Shown here one piece after another: positions 1 through 7,610 of a stretch of 64,000 nucleotides of DNA (positions are counted from its first letter, which is position 1; each line of letters starts with the position of its first letter). Made by a program: the position numbers and the translations under genes. Origin of the DNA: a virus; IMG/VR virus record IMGVR_UViG_3300042465_007929, positions 1 through 64,000 of that record, one strand, 5' to 3'. Below the pieces are notes generated by a model that worked only from the letters and a program-made list of their open reading frames with translations, was not told the DNA's origin and did no database searches.

Positions 1-151
1 CAATAACTTCAGCTAAAGTTGTGCAGACGATTTTCACATCTGCCCAATCATCTTCGCCCTTTTTGCCGCTGACTTTTACTGCGTAACCATTGTCATAACG
101 GTAAATATTAAGTTCTTCGTTTACTTTTTTTAGTTTATTTGCTATTTTCAT
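1..151 (-). CDS. Hypothetical protein, C-terminus outside the window
   Basis: The gene starts with an ATG at 151 and runs off the left edge, so only about 50 N-terminal residues are visible. They begin MKIANKLKKVNEELN and include a lysine/glycine-rich stretch followed by DDWADVKIVCTTLAEVI. No domain is recognised. It follows the next minus-strand gene after only 4 nt, as is usual in this packed early-gene operon. Confidence 0.7.
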   Translation of the reverse strand, partial: MKIANKLKKVNEELNIYRYDNGYAVKVSGKKGEDDWADVKIVCTTLAEVI

Positions 152-155
152 ATTT

Positions 156-392
156 TTAATTAAATAGATTTTTTATTGGATTGTGAAAATTATATTCAGC
201 GCGAGTTCTAAGTATTTCTTTGAAGAGTTCAGAATCTTCTACTTCGTCAAGGGTATCCATATTGACAACTAGAGTATCTTTAATTCTTTGTTTGTTATCA
301 AGATAATCATGGATGCCATATGTTTTACCATCCATGCTGGTTAATTCATATTCAACAGCATCTTCATTGTAAGTCGTTAGTTCAATATTCAT
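156..392 (-). CDS. Small acidic hypothetical protein (78 aa)
   Basis: The 78-aa product is rich in Asp and Glu, with no membrane segment and no recognised motif. Its ATG overlaps the end of the 30-codon metallophosphoesterase remnant at 382-474 by 11 nt, so it may be translationally coupled to that remnant. Before the nearby endonuclease arrived, this gene probably lay directly downstream of the intact metallophosphoesterase gene. Confidence 0.65.
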   Translation of the reverse strand: MNIELTTYNEDAVEYELTSMDGKTYGIHDYLDNKQRIKDTLVVNMDTLDEVEDSELFKEILRTRAEYNFHNPIKNLFN

Positions 393-474
393 TTTTATGT
401 TCTACGATTTCTAGTTCGGCAAGTATTCTAGCACGACATCCATCAAAGTCAAGAATTATTTTGGCACTTTTCAT
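382..474 (-). pseudogene. Stranded copy of the metallophosphoesterase 3' end (30 codons)
   Basis: This short reading frame encodes FDGCRARILAELEIVEH near its end. The C-terminus of the metallophosphoesterase at 1199-1888 reads FNGCRARILGELEIIEH, which matches at 14 of 17 positions. The two copies flank the homing endonuclease at 496-1215. I infer that this is the original 3' end of the gene, displaced when the endonuclease arrived with a replacement 3' end. It has its own ATG at 474 and overlaps the following gene by 11 nt, so a 30-aa peptide could still be made. Confidence 0.7.
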
Positions 475-495
475 TTTTATTGTGTAAAATATAGG

Positions 496-1215
496 GTGAA
501 CTCATTAAATTCAAAAATTCAAAAAGATTATTCTCATTTAGACCATAAATACGGTTATGTTCCAAATTTTGATAAAACTCAAAGTTATGCATTAGGTTTA
601 TTATGGGCTGATGGATGGCTTACTAAACCAATTTGTAGATCTAGAAATCTTGCTATAGAAGTTTTAGAATCTGATTTTATTGATTTTGAAGAGTCATTAA
701 GTTCTTTAGGAAAAGTAACTGTTCGCAAAAGACATAGAAATGGAAGAAATCCTCAAGCTGGAGCTTTAATTACCAATAAAAATTTATGTGAATGGCTTTT
801 TGAAATAGGATTTAAAGATAAATCAATTATTTCTCCCAATAAATTAATGAGTTTTATTCCTGAAAAATGCAAAAAACATTTCATAAGAGGTTGGGTTGAT
901 GGCGATGGGTGTTTTTATGTTCATGAAAAAAATAATACATTTCAATTTATTATAGCAGGTTCTTACGAACAAGATTGGTCATCTTTTATAGAAATATTAA
1001 ACACATTAAAAATAAAATATACTTATAAACAAAAAACTCAAATCCAAAATGACAGAGCTAATAAATGTTCTATAATAAGAATTACAGGTTTAAAAAATTT
1101 AAAAGTTTTTATTGATTATATTTATGATGATGCAGATTTTTTTCTAAAAAGAAAATATCAAAAAGCATTAATAATTAAAAATAGAGAATTAAAATTTATT
1201 AAGAATGCTCAATAA
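496..1215 (+). CDS. LAGLIDADG homing endonuclease
   Basis: The 239-aa product carries two LAGLIDADG-type motifs: ALGLLWADGWL near residues 32-42, and FIRGWVDGDGCFYV near residues 128-141, each with the metal-binding Asp. This is the single-chain, two-motif layout of LAGLIDADG_3 enzymes, which cut long target sites and drive their own spread. The start is a GTG, as no ATG lies upstream in frame. It is one of few plus-strand genes here, opposes its neighbours, and its last 17 nt overlap antisense the 3' end of the metallophosphoesterase gene. Diverged copies of that 3' end lie on both sides, pointing to insertion with restoration of the target. Confidence 0.88.
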   Translation: MNSLNSKIQKDYSHLDHKYGYVPNFDKTQSYALGLLWADGWLTKPICRSRNLAIEVLESDFIDFEESLSSLGKVTVRKRHRNGRNPQAGALITNKNLCEWLFEIGFKDKSIISPNKLMSFIPEKCKKHFIRGWVDGDGCFYVHEKNNTFQFIIAGSYEQDWSSFIEILNTLKIKYTYKQKTQIQNDRANKCSIIRITGLKNLKVFIDYIYDDADFFLKRKYQKALIIKNRELKFIKNAQ

Positions 1216-1888
1216 TTTCCAACTCACCTAAAATTCTAGCTCTGCACCCATTAAATTCAGCAGAATAGTGACTATGGAAATGGCCGAGATACGCTTTTTT
1301 TGGTCTTGCCAACTTATAAAGAGCAGTAAGATCATCTCTTTCTTTTATGCAATCACGCCAAAGATATTCGTCTCTATCGCACCAGCCAAGAATTCCTTGC
1401 TTGTCAACAGGGCCAATCCAAATTGGTGCGGAATGAGTGATGAGAACATCACATTCAACAATAAAATCAGGCTTCAAAACAAAAATCTCATCTTCCCAGT
1501 AAGAAATATTTGGTTTTCTTATCTTACGATCAATAGAAATTGCTCCGCCAACAAACAAAAACTTTTTATCGTTTATAAATTCAACGTGATAATCAGGAAT
1601 TAATCGTAGATTAGAAAAAGTTTGAATTTCTTTGTTAAAAAAAGATGGCGCATCATGATTGCCCCTAATAGAAAGGAATTGAATATCACGTTTAACAAAA
1701 AACTCATTAGCAATTTCAAGAGAACGGATTTCTTTTGAATGACTGTCCTTAAATCCAACCCCTAGATCTCCTACGCAAATGAGATAACAATCTTTAATCT
1801 CGTAATTTTTAATTCGAGTAAATAATTCTTCCCATTTGCCGTGGACATCCCCAAGAATATAGACTGGTTTATTCAAGAAATTCTGCAT
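1199..1888 (-). CDS. Calcineurin-like metallophosphoesterase
   Basis: The 229-aa protein shows the metallophosphoesterase metal-ligand motifs in order: GDVHG (13-17), GDLGVG (about 41-46), RGNHD (about 75-79), THSAP (about 151-155) and GHFH (about 202-205). It should bind two metal ions and cleave phosphoesters; the substrate (nucleotide, RNA end or protein) cannot be told from sequence. It overlaps the upstream lipoprotein gene by 20 nt. Its last 17 or so residues are duplicated at 382-474, beyond the homing endonuclease, so the present 3' end is probably a replacement. Confidence 0.9.
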   Translation of the reverse strand: MQNFLNKPVYILGDVHGKWEELFTRIKNYEIKDCYLICVGDLGVGFKDSHSKEIRSLEIANEFFVKRDIQFLSIRGNHDAPSFFNKEIQTFSNLRLIPDYHVEFINDKKFLFVGGAISIDRKIRKPNISYWEDEIFVLKPDFIVECDVLITHSAPIWIGPVDKQGILGWCDRDEYLWRDCIKERDDLTALYKLARPKKAYLGHFHSHYSAEFNGCRARILGELEIIEHS

Positions 1889-2264
1889 AATGTACTACGT
1901 TTTTTGAGCGACCTCTTTGTGTTTCTGCAAGTTTAGCGATAGTTAATGGATCATTGATGTATGCGCGAGTGCGATAGCTTCCCATGCTATCATATACCCA
2001 CAATTGATTTTTACCAATTGGATACATAAACGCAACAATAGCATGGCCTTTAGGTTTGCTGTCTACAGCATCGATATAACCATAGACTACTACTTTACTC
2101 CATTTGCATTTGCTGGCCTTCAGACCCTCTTTAAAGGCTATTGCGGTGGGTAAGCAATTATTAGCGCCTTGCCATTCCATCCATTTTTGTGGATTTTGTG
2201 GCATAGATGAACATGACGCATGTATAAGAGCAACCAATACTATTAGTAGTTTTTTCATTATCAT
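1869..2264 (-). CDS. Lipoprotein candidate with papain/transglutaminase-like Cys-His-Asp pattern
   Basis: The product starts with a lysine pair and a hydrophobic segment ending IHASCSS, a signal peptide with an imperfect lipobox. The mature part has Cys in NNCLPTA, His in GHAIVAF and Asp in VYDSMG, spaced like the triad of papain-fold cysteine peptidases or transglutaminase-like enzymes. This is a pattern match only. The ATG at 2264 is preferred because it overlaps the upstream stop in an ATGA; an ATG at 2258 is equally usable. It may act in the periplasm. Confidence 0.65.
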   Translation of the reverse strand: MIMKKLLIVLVALIHASCSSMPQNPQKWMEWQGANNCLPTAIAFKEGLKASKCKWSKVVVYGYIDAVDSKPKGHAIVAFMYPIGKNQLWVYDSMGSYRTRAYINDPLTIAKLAETQRGRSKNVVHYAEFLE

Positions 2265-2821
2265 GTCCAAAGATATTTGCGATGCTTGATAATAATATTC
2301 ATTGTAAGAGTATCCATATCTTCTATCTGTTTATTGATGCGTATATTTTCGGCGTATGCTTCCTGAAATGACATACCATAACGCTCTTCACAAGAGAGCA
2401 TACGCCTATGACCACTATCATCTTCACATGGCACAAACCATTCCGCATGAGGCTTTAAGGGTTTAGGATGCGATTCATCCTCTTGCTTTTCTAGCTCAGG
2501 ACGTTCATTCTTAATATAGTGATAAGCTGTCCAGAGTTGATTTCTAACCTCGGAACGCTCATTCTTATATTCTTCGGTAATATACCCCTTTTCAAGATCA
2601 CCTGCATAAAGTTCGTCACTCCAGATGGAATCTAGCCCTTTATCAACTTCTACAAAATGAACTAAAATTTCAAATAAGACAATATCAATCAATCCATAAG
2701 CATCACAATAATGATTGCCTATTTTTTTGAATAGCCATTTATTTTTAGGAAAGAAATAGTCGCGGATATTCCATTTTAATTCGCGCCAAAAATAAGGATA
2801 GGTAAGTAATTTTAGTTTCAT
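2261..2821 (-). CDS. Hypothetical protein (186 aa)
   Basis: The product is soluble, Trp/Tyr-rich at its N-terminus and charged in the middle, including a Glu/Lys/Pro stretch (about 108-125). No catalytic motif is recognised. The context of small unknown genes suggests an early accessory role. Confidence 0.65.
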   Translation of the reverse strand: MKLKLLTYPYFWRELKWNIRDYFFPKNKWLFKKIGNHYCDAYGLIDIVLFEILVHFVEVDKGLDSIWSDELYAGDLEKGYITEEYKNERSEVRNQLWTAYHYIKNERPELEKQEDESHPKPLKPHAEWFVPCEDDSGHRRMLSCEERYGMSFQEAYAENIRINKQIEDMDTLTMNIIIKHRKYLWT

Positions 2822-2840
2822 ATTATTTTTAATAATTATA

Positions 2841-3089
2841 TTAAATCTTTTTCTTTTTGATTATAGCGTCAATAGGTCGTAGAAAATTACAGTCATCACA
2901 CACGCATTCTTCATCAACTTTCTGCCCACCATAACCTTCTCGAATACTACGGAGCGCGGAATAAGCTGCGTCACGCTCGCGCTCCATCTTTCGGGCAAAT
3001 TCTAACATTTTAGAATAGTCACAAGCTGTACTGCTCCATAACTCCATAAGGCGATTATCTTCTTCGTCTGTCTCTGGTGTGTCACTCAT
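2841..3089 (-). CDS. Small phage protein with CxxC pair (82 aa)
   Basis: It begins MSDTPETDEEDN and continues with a helical FARKMERERDAAYSALRS segment, a pattern common in small phage early proteins. A C-terminal CVCDDCNF could bind zinc. The ATG overlaps the stop of the 21-codon ORF upstream (ATGA) and has GGAG just before it. Function unknown. Confidence 0.7.
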   Translation of the reverse strand: MSDTPETDEEDNRLMELWSSTACDYSKMLEFARKMERERDAAYSALRSIREGYGGQKVDEECVCDDCNFLRPIDAIIKKKKI

Positions 3090-3151
3090 TCTCCAAATAC
3101 GATTAAAAGGCTAATAATAACTAAAAGGGTAAAAAAGATTTCATGTGTCAT
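3086..3151 (-). CDS. Very small hydrophobic peptide (21 aa)
   Basis: The reading frame encodes MTHEIFFTLLVIISLLIVFG plus one Glu, a single predicted membrane helix. Its stop overlaps the next ATG by 4 nt and its start follows the upstream gene by 3 nt, the same packing as confirmed neighbours. This tight fit is the main reason for calling it; it could also be chance. Confidence 0.45.
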   Translation of the reverse strand: MTHEIFFTLLVIISLLIVFGE

Positions 3152-3154
3152 AGT

Positions 3155-3367
3155 TTAATGAATATGGATAGCTTCACAGTCAAATGGATTATCATTACGA
3201 TCAGCAACTTCATGCTTACCATAATACCATTCAGTATGAACGTCAAGTTTAATTTTTACATTCACAGCGTATTTAACTTCATCTACACCATCTTCATAAC
3301 CACTAACGACTACCATGAGTTCTGGATCATATGATTGCAGCTTTTCTATTAATTCTTTAACTTTCAT
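3155..3367 (-). CDS. Conserved-type phage hypothetical protein (70 aa)
   Basis: The N-terminus MKVKELIEKLQSYDPELMVVV is typical of a widespread family of small phage proteins of unknown function, followed by SGYEDGVDEVKY. No catalytic residues are evident. It overlaps the upstream gene by 4 nt (ATGA). Confidence 0.75.
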   Translation of the reverse strand: MKVKELIEKLQSYDPELMVVVSGYEDGVDEVKYAVNVKIKLDVHTEWYYGKHEVADRNDNPFDCEAIHIH

Positions 3368-4416
3368 AAATTAGCTTTGCAGTGTTCTTCATGGTGGTAA
3401 TCCCAATACTCCCCGCAGTCATCGCACTGCATCAAAGAATTTACTTTTCCATGAAATGCTTTATTGATTACTGCTTTATTGATTACTGCTTCTAAATCTT
3501 CAATTTTCATCTTGAGTTTAAGGTTCTCTTCGATTAGCAACTCAGGTTGATACTCATCATCAGACAATAAGCCCAATGCTTTTTGTGCAATCAACCTGCA
3601 AGTTTCAGACTTTCGCGGTCGTTTAATAATCTCTTCAAGAGATTCTTTGTAAGATAAACAGTCAAGAATCCATAAGCCTACACTTTGATGTTTATCGCCT
3701 TCTTGATGCAGACATCTTAGATATTCTTGCCCATCTTGTGTGCTTTTAAATAGTCTACTTTTAACTTTTAATGCTTCAAGTTCTGCACGAAGAACCTGAG
3801 TTTCTCCACTGCCTAAGTTGTTCTTAAACAAAACATCTAGCATCTGAATAGCAGAAAGATGTTTGTTGGCTGCAAGTCCAGAGTAGTATTCGTAATGAGT
3901 CTTAATTGCCTTCTCAAGCGATTCCAAGTCTTCTCTATCTGCCCAAGCTTCAATCTTAGCCTTATCAGCTATACCAATTAATAGAGCGGTATTGTCAAGG
4001 ATGTAACCAGCACTAGGATGATCAAAGAAGTTGGGCATTGATTGAGAAATCAATTCATTGGCTTCATCTTGATTACTTTCTAGCAGAGCATTTTCTCTAA
4101 CATAATACTTAACACGTTCAGGAATGTTCTCATATGAATGAGAAGTGACATTGCCTACAGGAAGTTCAAAGAGAGTTTTATCGAGAATGTCTCTTTGTAT
4201 TTTGGAAACATCGGTCTCAGTCTCAAGTTCCTTTCGAAGCTTAAAGATTTCGTTTTGATACCAAAGGCAGTCTTGTTGGTATTGTTCGATAGTTTTTGTC
4301 ATAGTAGATTTTGTCATACTAGATTCATCATAAGCATCATACTTTTCAAAGCAGGTCATACATGTATCATATACTTCAGTAAAAAGTGTCTGGGTGCAAT
4401 GTTTACAGCGTTTCAT
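3364..4416 (-). CDS. Hypothetical protein with N- and C-terminal zinc-binding cysteines (350 aa)
   Basis: I place the start at 4416 (MKRCKHCTQTLF) because a good ribosome-binding site, AGGAG, precedes it and it leaves a short 14-nt overlap with the upstream gene. The N-terminus has CKHC and CMTC pairs, the C-terminus a CDDCGEYW pair plus His/Cys, suggesting two small zinc knuckles. The middle is helical with coiled-coil character. It resembles phage proteins built from common early-gene pieces; no function assigned. Confidence 0.6.
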   Translation of the reverse strand: MKRCKHCTQTLFTEVYDTCMTCFEKYDAYDESSMTKSTMTKTIEQYQQDCLWYQNEIFKLRKELETETDVSKIQRDILDKTLFELPVGNVTSHSYENIPERVKYYVRENALLESNQDEANELISQSMPNFFDHPSAGYILDNTALLIGIADKAKIEAWADREDLESLEKAIKTHYEYYSGLAANKHLSAIQMLDVLFKNNLGSGETQVLRAELEALKVKSRLFKSTQDGQEYLRCLHQEGDKHQSVGLWILDCLSYKESLEEIIKRPRKSETCRLIAQKALGLLSDDEYQPELLIEENLKLKMKIEDLEAVINKAVINKAFHGKVNSLMQCDDCGEYWDYHHEEHCKANL

Positions 4417-4750
4417 ATTCTTCTCCTTCACTTGGGGTACGATATATTTTATCAATTCTTTCAAGATTATCAAGGATTGTTTTTTGATCCATAGAGATAT
4501 TTCTGGCAATGTATATTTCACTACAGATTTGATTAAGCAAGAAGAGTCTTTCTTCTTGCGTATACTCATGAATCATTTTGGGCTTCAGCGGGAAGTCTGA
4601 TGTGAATTTTTTCTTTTTTAATTCTCTTTCTGGATCAGAATCTACTCGCATATTGCATTTATTGCAAGTGACTTTCCCATCCCAATCGTCGTAAATAGAA
4701 AGCTCCTGAAATTTACCACCACATTTGCATTTTTTATTCTTCATAGTCAT
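4403..4750 (-). CDS. Zinc-ribbon hypothetical protein (115 aa)
   Basis: The N-terminus carries CKCGGKF and CNKCN pairs about 20 residues apart, a zinc-ribbon pattern. The rest is helical with charged residues. Two possible ATGs lie two codons apart. It could bind nucleic acid, but nothing in the sequence specifies a target. Confidence 0.65.
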   Translation of the reverse strand: MTMKNKKCKCGGKFQELSIYDDWDGKVTCNKCNMRVDSDPERELKKKKFTSDFPLKPKMIHEYTQEERLFLLNQICSEIYIARNISMDQKTILDNLERIDKIYRTPSEGEEYETL

Positions 4751-4754
4751 GGTA

Positions 4755-5003
4755 TTATTTCTTCTTTGTCCAGATGCTTACAACCCTTTCGTTCTTGACT
4801 GTGATATACCAACGATCTTGATAGATTTCAGCACGATATTTTGTCCATTCAAGATTACTCTCAACCAAGTCAAGAGTTGATATACCGACAGGATTCCACG
4901 AGTCTCCAACTTTAAGATTTTCGATAAATTTAACCTTGTCTTGGAATTGTGCTTCATCACAACCGCAACACGCCAAGATTAAAATTAAAAGCAATCGTTT
5001 CAT
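4755..5003 (-). CDS. Putative small lipoprotein (82 aa)
   Basis: Starting at the ATG at 5003, the product begins MKRLLLILILACCGCDEAQF, a short signal peptide with a lipobox-like ILAC. Upstream in-frame codons exist, but this start gives a proper signal peptide, has AGAGAG before it and lies 1 nt after the upstream gene. The mature part is a small domain with Trp and basic/acidic strands. It may be an inner- or outer-membrane lipoprotein with a superinfection or lysis role; this is inference. Confidence 0.65.
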   Translation of the reverse strand: MKRLLLILILACCGCDEAQFQDKVKFIENLKVGDSWNPVGISTLDLVESNLEWTKYRAEIYQDRWYITVKNERVVSIWTKKK

Positions 5004-5004
5004 A

Positions 5005-5721
5005 TTATTCTCTCTGTTTACAAAGATATTCAGCAAACTGAATCATACCATAAATCTGCTCATCGCCCCCGTCAATATAAAAACGAAGACCTCCAAACTT
5101 AGATTTAACTTGAGCAATTTTAACTTCGGCTATTTCTTTTTTAAGATACTTATTCTTAATTCTCAGTCTATTATAGTAGAGGTTCTGAAGCCATTGTTGT
5201 ATTTTATATTTACGAGTGAGTTTGACGATTTCTGAAATATCAGATGGAATTACCCACCATTCTCCTTTATCTACAGGTCGATAGTTTTTATAAGGGTCGA
5301 GAGAGTTATATAGAAAATAATAGATTCTACTCCAAATAGGTTTAAAGATTTTATTACTCAAAAAGATTCTAGTTTTCTTCTTTGGATTTAGAATGCTAAC
5401 ATATCGATACTTCTGGTAATTTACGATAGAACCACAAAGACCGTCCACAATATCTTGCCACGGGCGCGGACAACCAATTCCACACTCGGCGTAAGCTGTA
5501 GTGCCGTCTTCGTTTTTATTAAAAAGAGACGGATATTTCTCCATAAGAGATTTTTCAAAATCATCTTCTTGCTTAATGATATTTGCTGGAGTAGAGAGTT
5601 CTTTATTGATTTCTATAGCATCATCAACTCTCTGTTTAAGTTGAAGGATTTGTTTTTCAAGATCAGCGATATGATCGCTAAACTTAATTCTCTTTGCGTT
5701 TGGATTTCCTTTGGGTGGCAT
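5005..5721 (-). CDS. Phage hypothetical protein with KFGGLRFY motif (238 aa)
   Basis: A basic N-terminus leads into a coiled coil (about 14-45) and then a region containing CGIGCPRPWQDIV. Near the C-terminus is VKSKFGGLRFYIDGG followed by a helix, a combination I recognise as recurrent in phage proteins of unknown function. The middle section (about 110-195) is basic and aromatic, and could be an insert. Confidence 0.65.
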   Translation of the reverse strand: MPPKGNPNAKRIKFSDHIADLEKQILQLKQRVDDAIEINKELSTPANIIKQEDDFEKSLMEKYPSLFNKNEDGTTAYAECGIGCPRPWQDIVDGLCGSIVNYQKYRYVSILNPKKKTRIFLSNKIFKPIWSRIYYFLYNSLDPYKNYRPVDKGEWWVIPSDISEIVKLTRKYKIQQWLQNLYYNRLRIKNKYLKKEIAEVKIAQVKSKFGGLRFYIDGGDEQIYGMIQFAEYLCKQRE

Positions 5722-5727
5722 ATTATT

Positions 5728-6111
5728 TTATAGTTTATTATCTCTTTGCTCTTCAAGCCATGATTTTGGCTTACCATCCCAACTAAAAGACCAAAGATTA
5801 AAGAATGGCAGATCGCGTTCTTCGTCGTATGGCTCCAATTCTTCTAACCAAATAAATGATGATGATGAATTAAGTTGCGTTTTGCGGACAGTGTATTCTT
5901 GACCAACACATAAATACCTTGATTGATCTTGTACTACATTTTGAAACCAATGAATTGTTATAGGTTCTTTAAAGATGACCTTCTGACCATCCTTTGGGAA
6001 ACCCATTTCTTCTTTACCTTTTTGTGTATTATGTATGCTCACTCCTTCTTTTCTTTCTTTACGAATTTTATTAAGATATCCAGCAAGTTCTATACTATCT
6101 TCTTCAGTCAT
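5728..6111 (-). CDS. Hypothetical protein with possible SH3-like barrel (127 aa)
   Basis: After a charged N-terminal helix, residues about 45-115 read as short beta strands (KVIFKEPITIHWFQN, LCVGQEYTVRKTQL, SFIWLEEL, FFNLWSFSW), reminiscent of small SH3-like phage proteins. No active site is visible. Function unknown. Confidence 0.6.
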   Translation of the reverse strand: MTEEDSIELAGYLNKIRKERKEGVSIHNTQKGKEEMGFPKDGQKVIFKEPITIHWFQNVVQDQSRYLCVGQEYTVRKTQLNSSSSFIWLEELEPYDEERDLPFFNLWSFSWDGKPKSWLEEQRDNKL

Positions 6112-6130
6112 ATTTTAATCTATAATTTAT

Positions 6131-6217
6131 TTATAAATTCAATGTCCCGCTGCCAATTTCTTTTTCAGATGGAGGCAGTGTGGATGGCAGTGTTTCTTTT
6201 CCTGTATATTCTTTCAT
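6131..6217 (-). CDS. Possible very small ORF (28 aa)
   Basis: The frame encodes MKEYTGKETLPSTLPPSEKE and eight more residues. It fills the gap between two firmer genes and has codon use like its neighbours, but there is no overlap, clear ribosome-binding site or motif. It is a weak call. Confidence 0.3.
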   Translation of the reverse strand: MKEYTGKETLPSTLPPSEKEIGSGTLNL

Positions 6218-6225
6218 AATGTATG

Positions 6226-6393
6226 TTACCAAAATTTTAAATTTCTTCCAGCATTAGCAATAATAAAAAAACAAGTAATAATATGTACTAACCACCAAAA
6301 TGTTCTGATTATTGCGGCAATATCTGATTCTTTATTTTCTTCAGATATTTTTTGCCCCATTGTTTTTGCCCAAATTCTCCAGATCTTATTCAT
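6226..6393 (-). CDS. Small membrane protein of a common phage type (55 aa)
   Basis: A charged N-terminal half (MNKIWRIWAKTMGQKISEEN) is followed by a single membrane helix, WWLVHIITCFFIIANAG. I recognise this layout from many phage genomes, where it is of unknown function. Its ATG overlaps the upstream stop (ATGA). Confidence 0.75.
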   Translation of the reverse strand: MNKIWRIWAKTMGQKISEENKESDIAAIIRTFWWLVHIITCFFIIANAGRNLKFW

Positions 6394-6563
6394 GGATTTT
6401 TAGAAGCGAGATAACCATCTCTCCATTTTAGAAAATCCAATAAAGATTCATCATTTTCAATAACTCTTTGAAGCCAAAGTTCTTGGAGTTCTTCATATGG
6501 ATCTCGATCAGAACGTTCTGCATAATAAAACCCTTTGCACCATAGATAGATATTTTTAATCAT
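6390..6563 (-). CDS. Small hypothetical protein (57 aa)
   Basis: The product is aromatic and acidic (MIKNIYLWCKGFYYAE, then DPYEELQELW). It overlaps genes on both sides by 4 nt, which strongly supports expression. No domain is recognised. Confidence 0.65.
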   Translation of the reverse strand: MIKNIYLWCKGFYYAERSDRDPYEELQELWLQRVIENDESLLDFLKWRDGYLASKNP

Positions 6564-6727
6564 TTGTTTCTAATATTTTCTAAAACTTGTTTTGCTTTTA
6601 TTTCTAGAGCTTCACGACAATTATTGTATGTTCCATCAGAACGTTTGGGGGCGGCAACTAATTCTGCGAACTGAAGAAGATCGATAAATGCTAGAATAAT
6701 TTCTTTTTCATTTTTTGATTCGCTCAT
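6560..6727 (-). CDS. Small hypothetical protein (55 aa)
   Basis: Two predicted helices surround a KRSDGTYNNCREAL segment, a pattern also seen in other small phage early proteins. It overlaps the downstream gene by 4 nt. Function unknown. Confidence 0.65.
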   Translation of the reverse strand: MSESKNEKEIILAFIDLLQFAELVAAPKRSDGTYNNCREALEIKAKQVLENIRNK

Positions 6728-6738
6728 TTTTTAATAGA

Positions 6739-6942
6739 TTATATCAAATCATCGTCTAACCATTCCATCTCAACTTCATAACCAAGATGCTCTAAAACCA
6801 TTTTTAATAAATGGTCTGGTGTGTCAAAAGCATTGCCGCCAATTTCTTTATCATCAACATAAATGTCTGATCCTGTTTCATAACAACAGTGATCTCCGCA
6901 TTCATATTCATATGGTTTGAAACCTATTTTAATTTTCTTCAT
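6739..6942 (-). CDS. Small acidic hypothetical protein (67 aa)
   Basis: The ATG at 6942 is chosen because it follows the dense-overlap pattern (14 nt into the upstream gene). The product has CGDHCCYET near residue 15 and an acidic C-terminus, EWLDDDLI. The Cys/His cluster may bind a metal. No known family. Confidence 0.6.
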   Translation of the reverse strand: MKKIKIGFKPYEYECGDHCCYETGSDIYVDDKEIGGNAFDTPDHLLKMVLEHLGYEVEMEWLDDDLI

Positions 6943-7156
6943 AAGCACTTAAAAATCCCGGAGTTCCTTCGCCTAACCAAGCTCCTGCTTGATTATATTC
7001 ATGAAATTCAATAGCTTCTTCCTCAGTCATGCCTTCATCCATTAATTTTTCGATGATAAGTTCTTTATCATAAACATAAAAAGGTTCTTGACTACATCTT
7101 TCCACAATTCCTAGTATGCAGTCATCATAACCATCCATTTTAAGTAGATTATTCAT
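6929..7156 (-). CDS. Small phage protein with EAIEFHEYN motif (75 aa)
   Basis: The C-terminal half, with GMTEEEAIEFHEYN then GAWLGEGTPGF, matches a recurrent small phage protein family of unknown function. It overlaps the cREC gene upstream by 8 nt. Confidence 0.72.
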   Translation of the reverse strand: MNNLLKMDGYDDCILGIVERCSQEPFYVYDKELIIEKLMDEGMTEEEAIEFHEYNQAGAWLGEGTPGFLSAYEEN

Positions 7157-7610
7157 TTGTTTTTAACTCATTATATGTTTTAAAAAAAGTTTCAATATAG
7201 TTTCTAATATTCTCTTGCCCCCATTTGTTGGCACTATGAATATAATATTTAGGAAATTTTGTATTAGTATCTATGCATTTTTGGCAAAGTAATTTAACAC
7301 AATGAAAACCACTATCTGGCTTTAGGTTGCCGTATTCAATGATTCCTATTTCCTGAGTAACTTTATAATAATGCTCTATGTATTCTTCAGATAGATCATG
7401 ATCTAAACTAACTACATCTGGAATTCCTACATATTCAAGATATTGTTGAAATTCATAATGACTTCTCACTATTGACCATTTATTAGATTCAATTCCAGAT
7501 AATTCAATCAATGATTTTTTGTAATGATCATGACCAGTACCAGTATGGACCCAAGCGTGTTCTACATTTCTTTGGTCATCCAAAAAAAGACAACGTAATT
7601 TATTGCTCAT
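7149..7610 (-). CDS. cREC-type receiver-like protein (cyclic-phosphate processing family)
   Basis: The 153-aa protein has a response-regulator-like fold signature: RCLFLDDQRN at the first strand, VVSLDHDLSEEY at the phospho-acceptor position, and YYIHSANKWGQENI near the end. This is the pattern of the 'cyclic-phosphate processing receiver' family (cREC), which by comparative genomics is linked to RNA or ligand phosphate chemistry and is often phage-borne. The ATG at 7610 gives an 11-nt overlap with the thioredoxin gene; an upstream ATG at 7637 is less likely. No output domain is present. Confidence 0.75.
   Translation of the reverse strand: MSNKLRCLFLDDQRNVEHAWVHTGTGHDHYKKSLIELSGIESNKWSIVRSHYEFQQYLEYVGIPDVVSLDHDLSEEYIEHYYKVTQEIGIIEYGNLKPDSGFHCVKLLCQKCIDTNTKFPKYYIHSANKWGQENIRNYIETFFKTYNELKTNE

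Noticed and set aside
1199-1888. Group I intron in the metallophosphoesterase carrying the LAGLIDADG gene
   Set aside because: The metallophosphoesterase is intact with all motifs and its own end, and the endonuclease is on the other strand outside its coding sequence; no intron core is needed.
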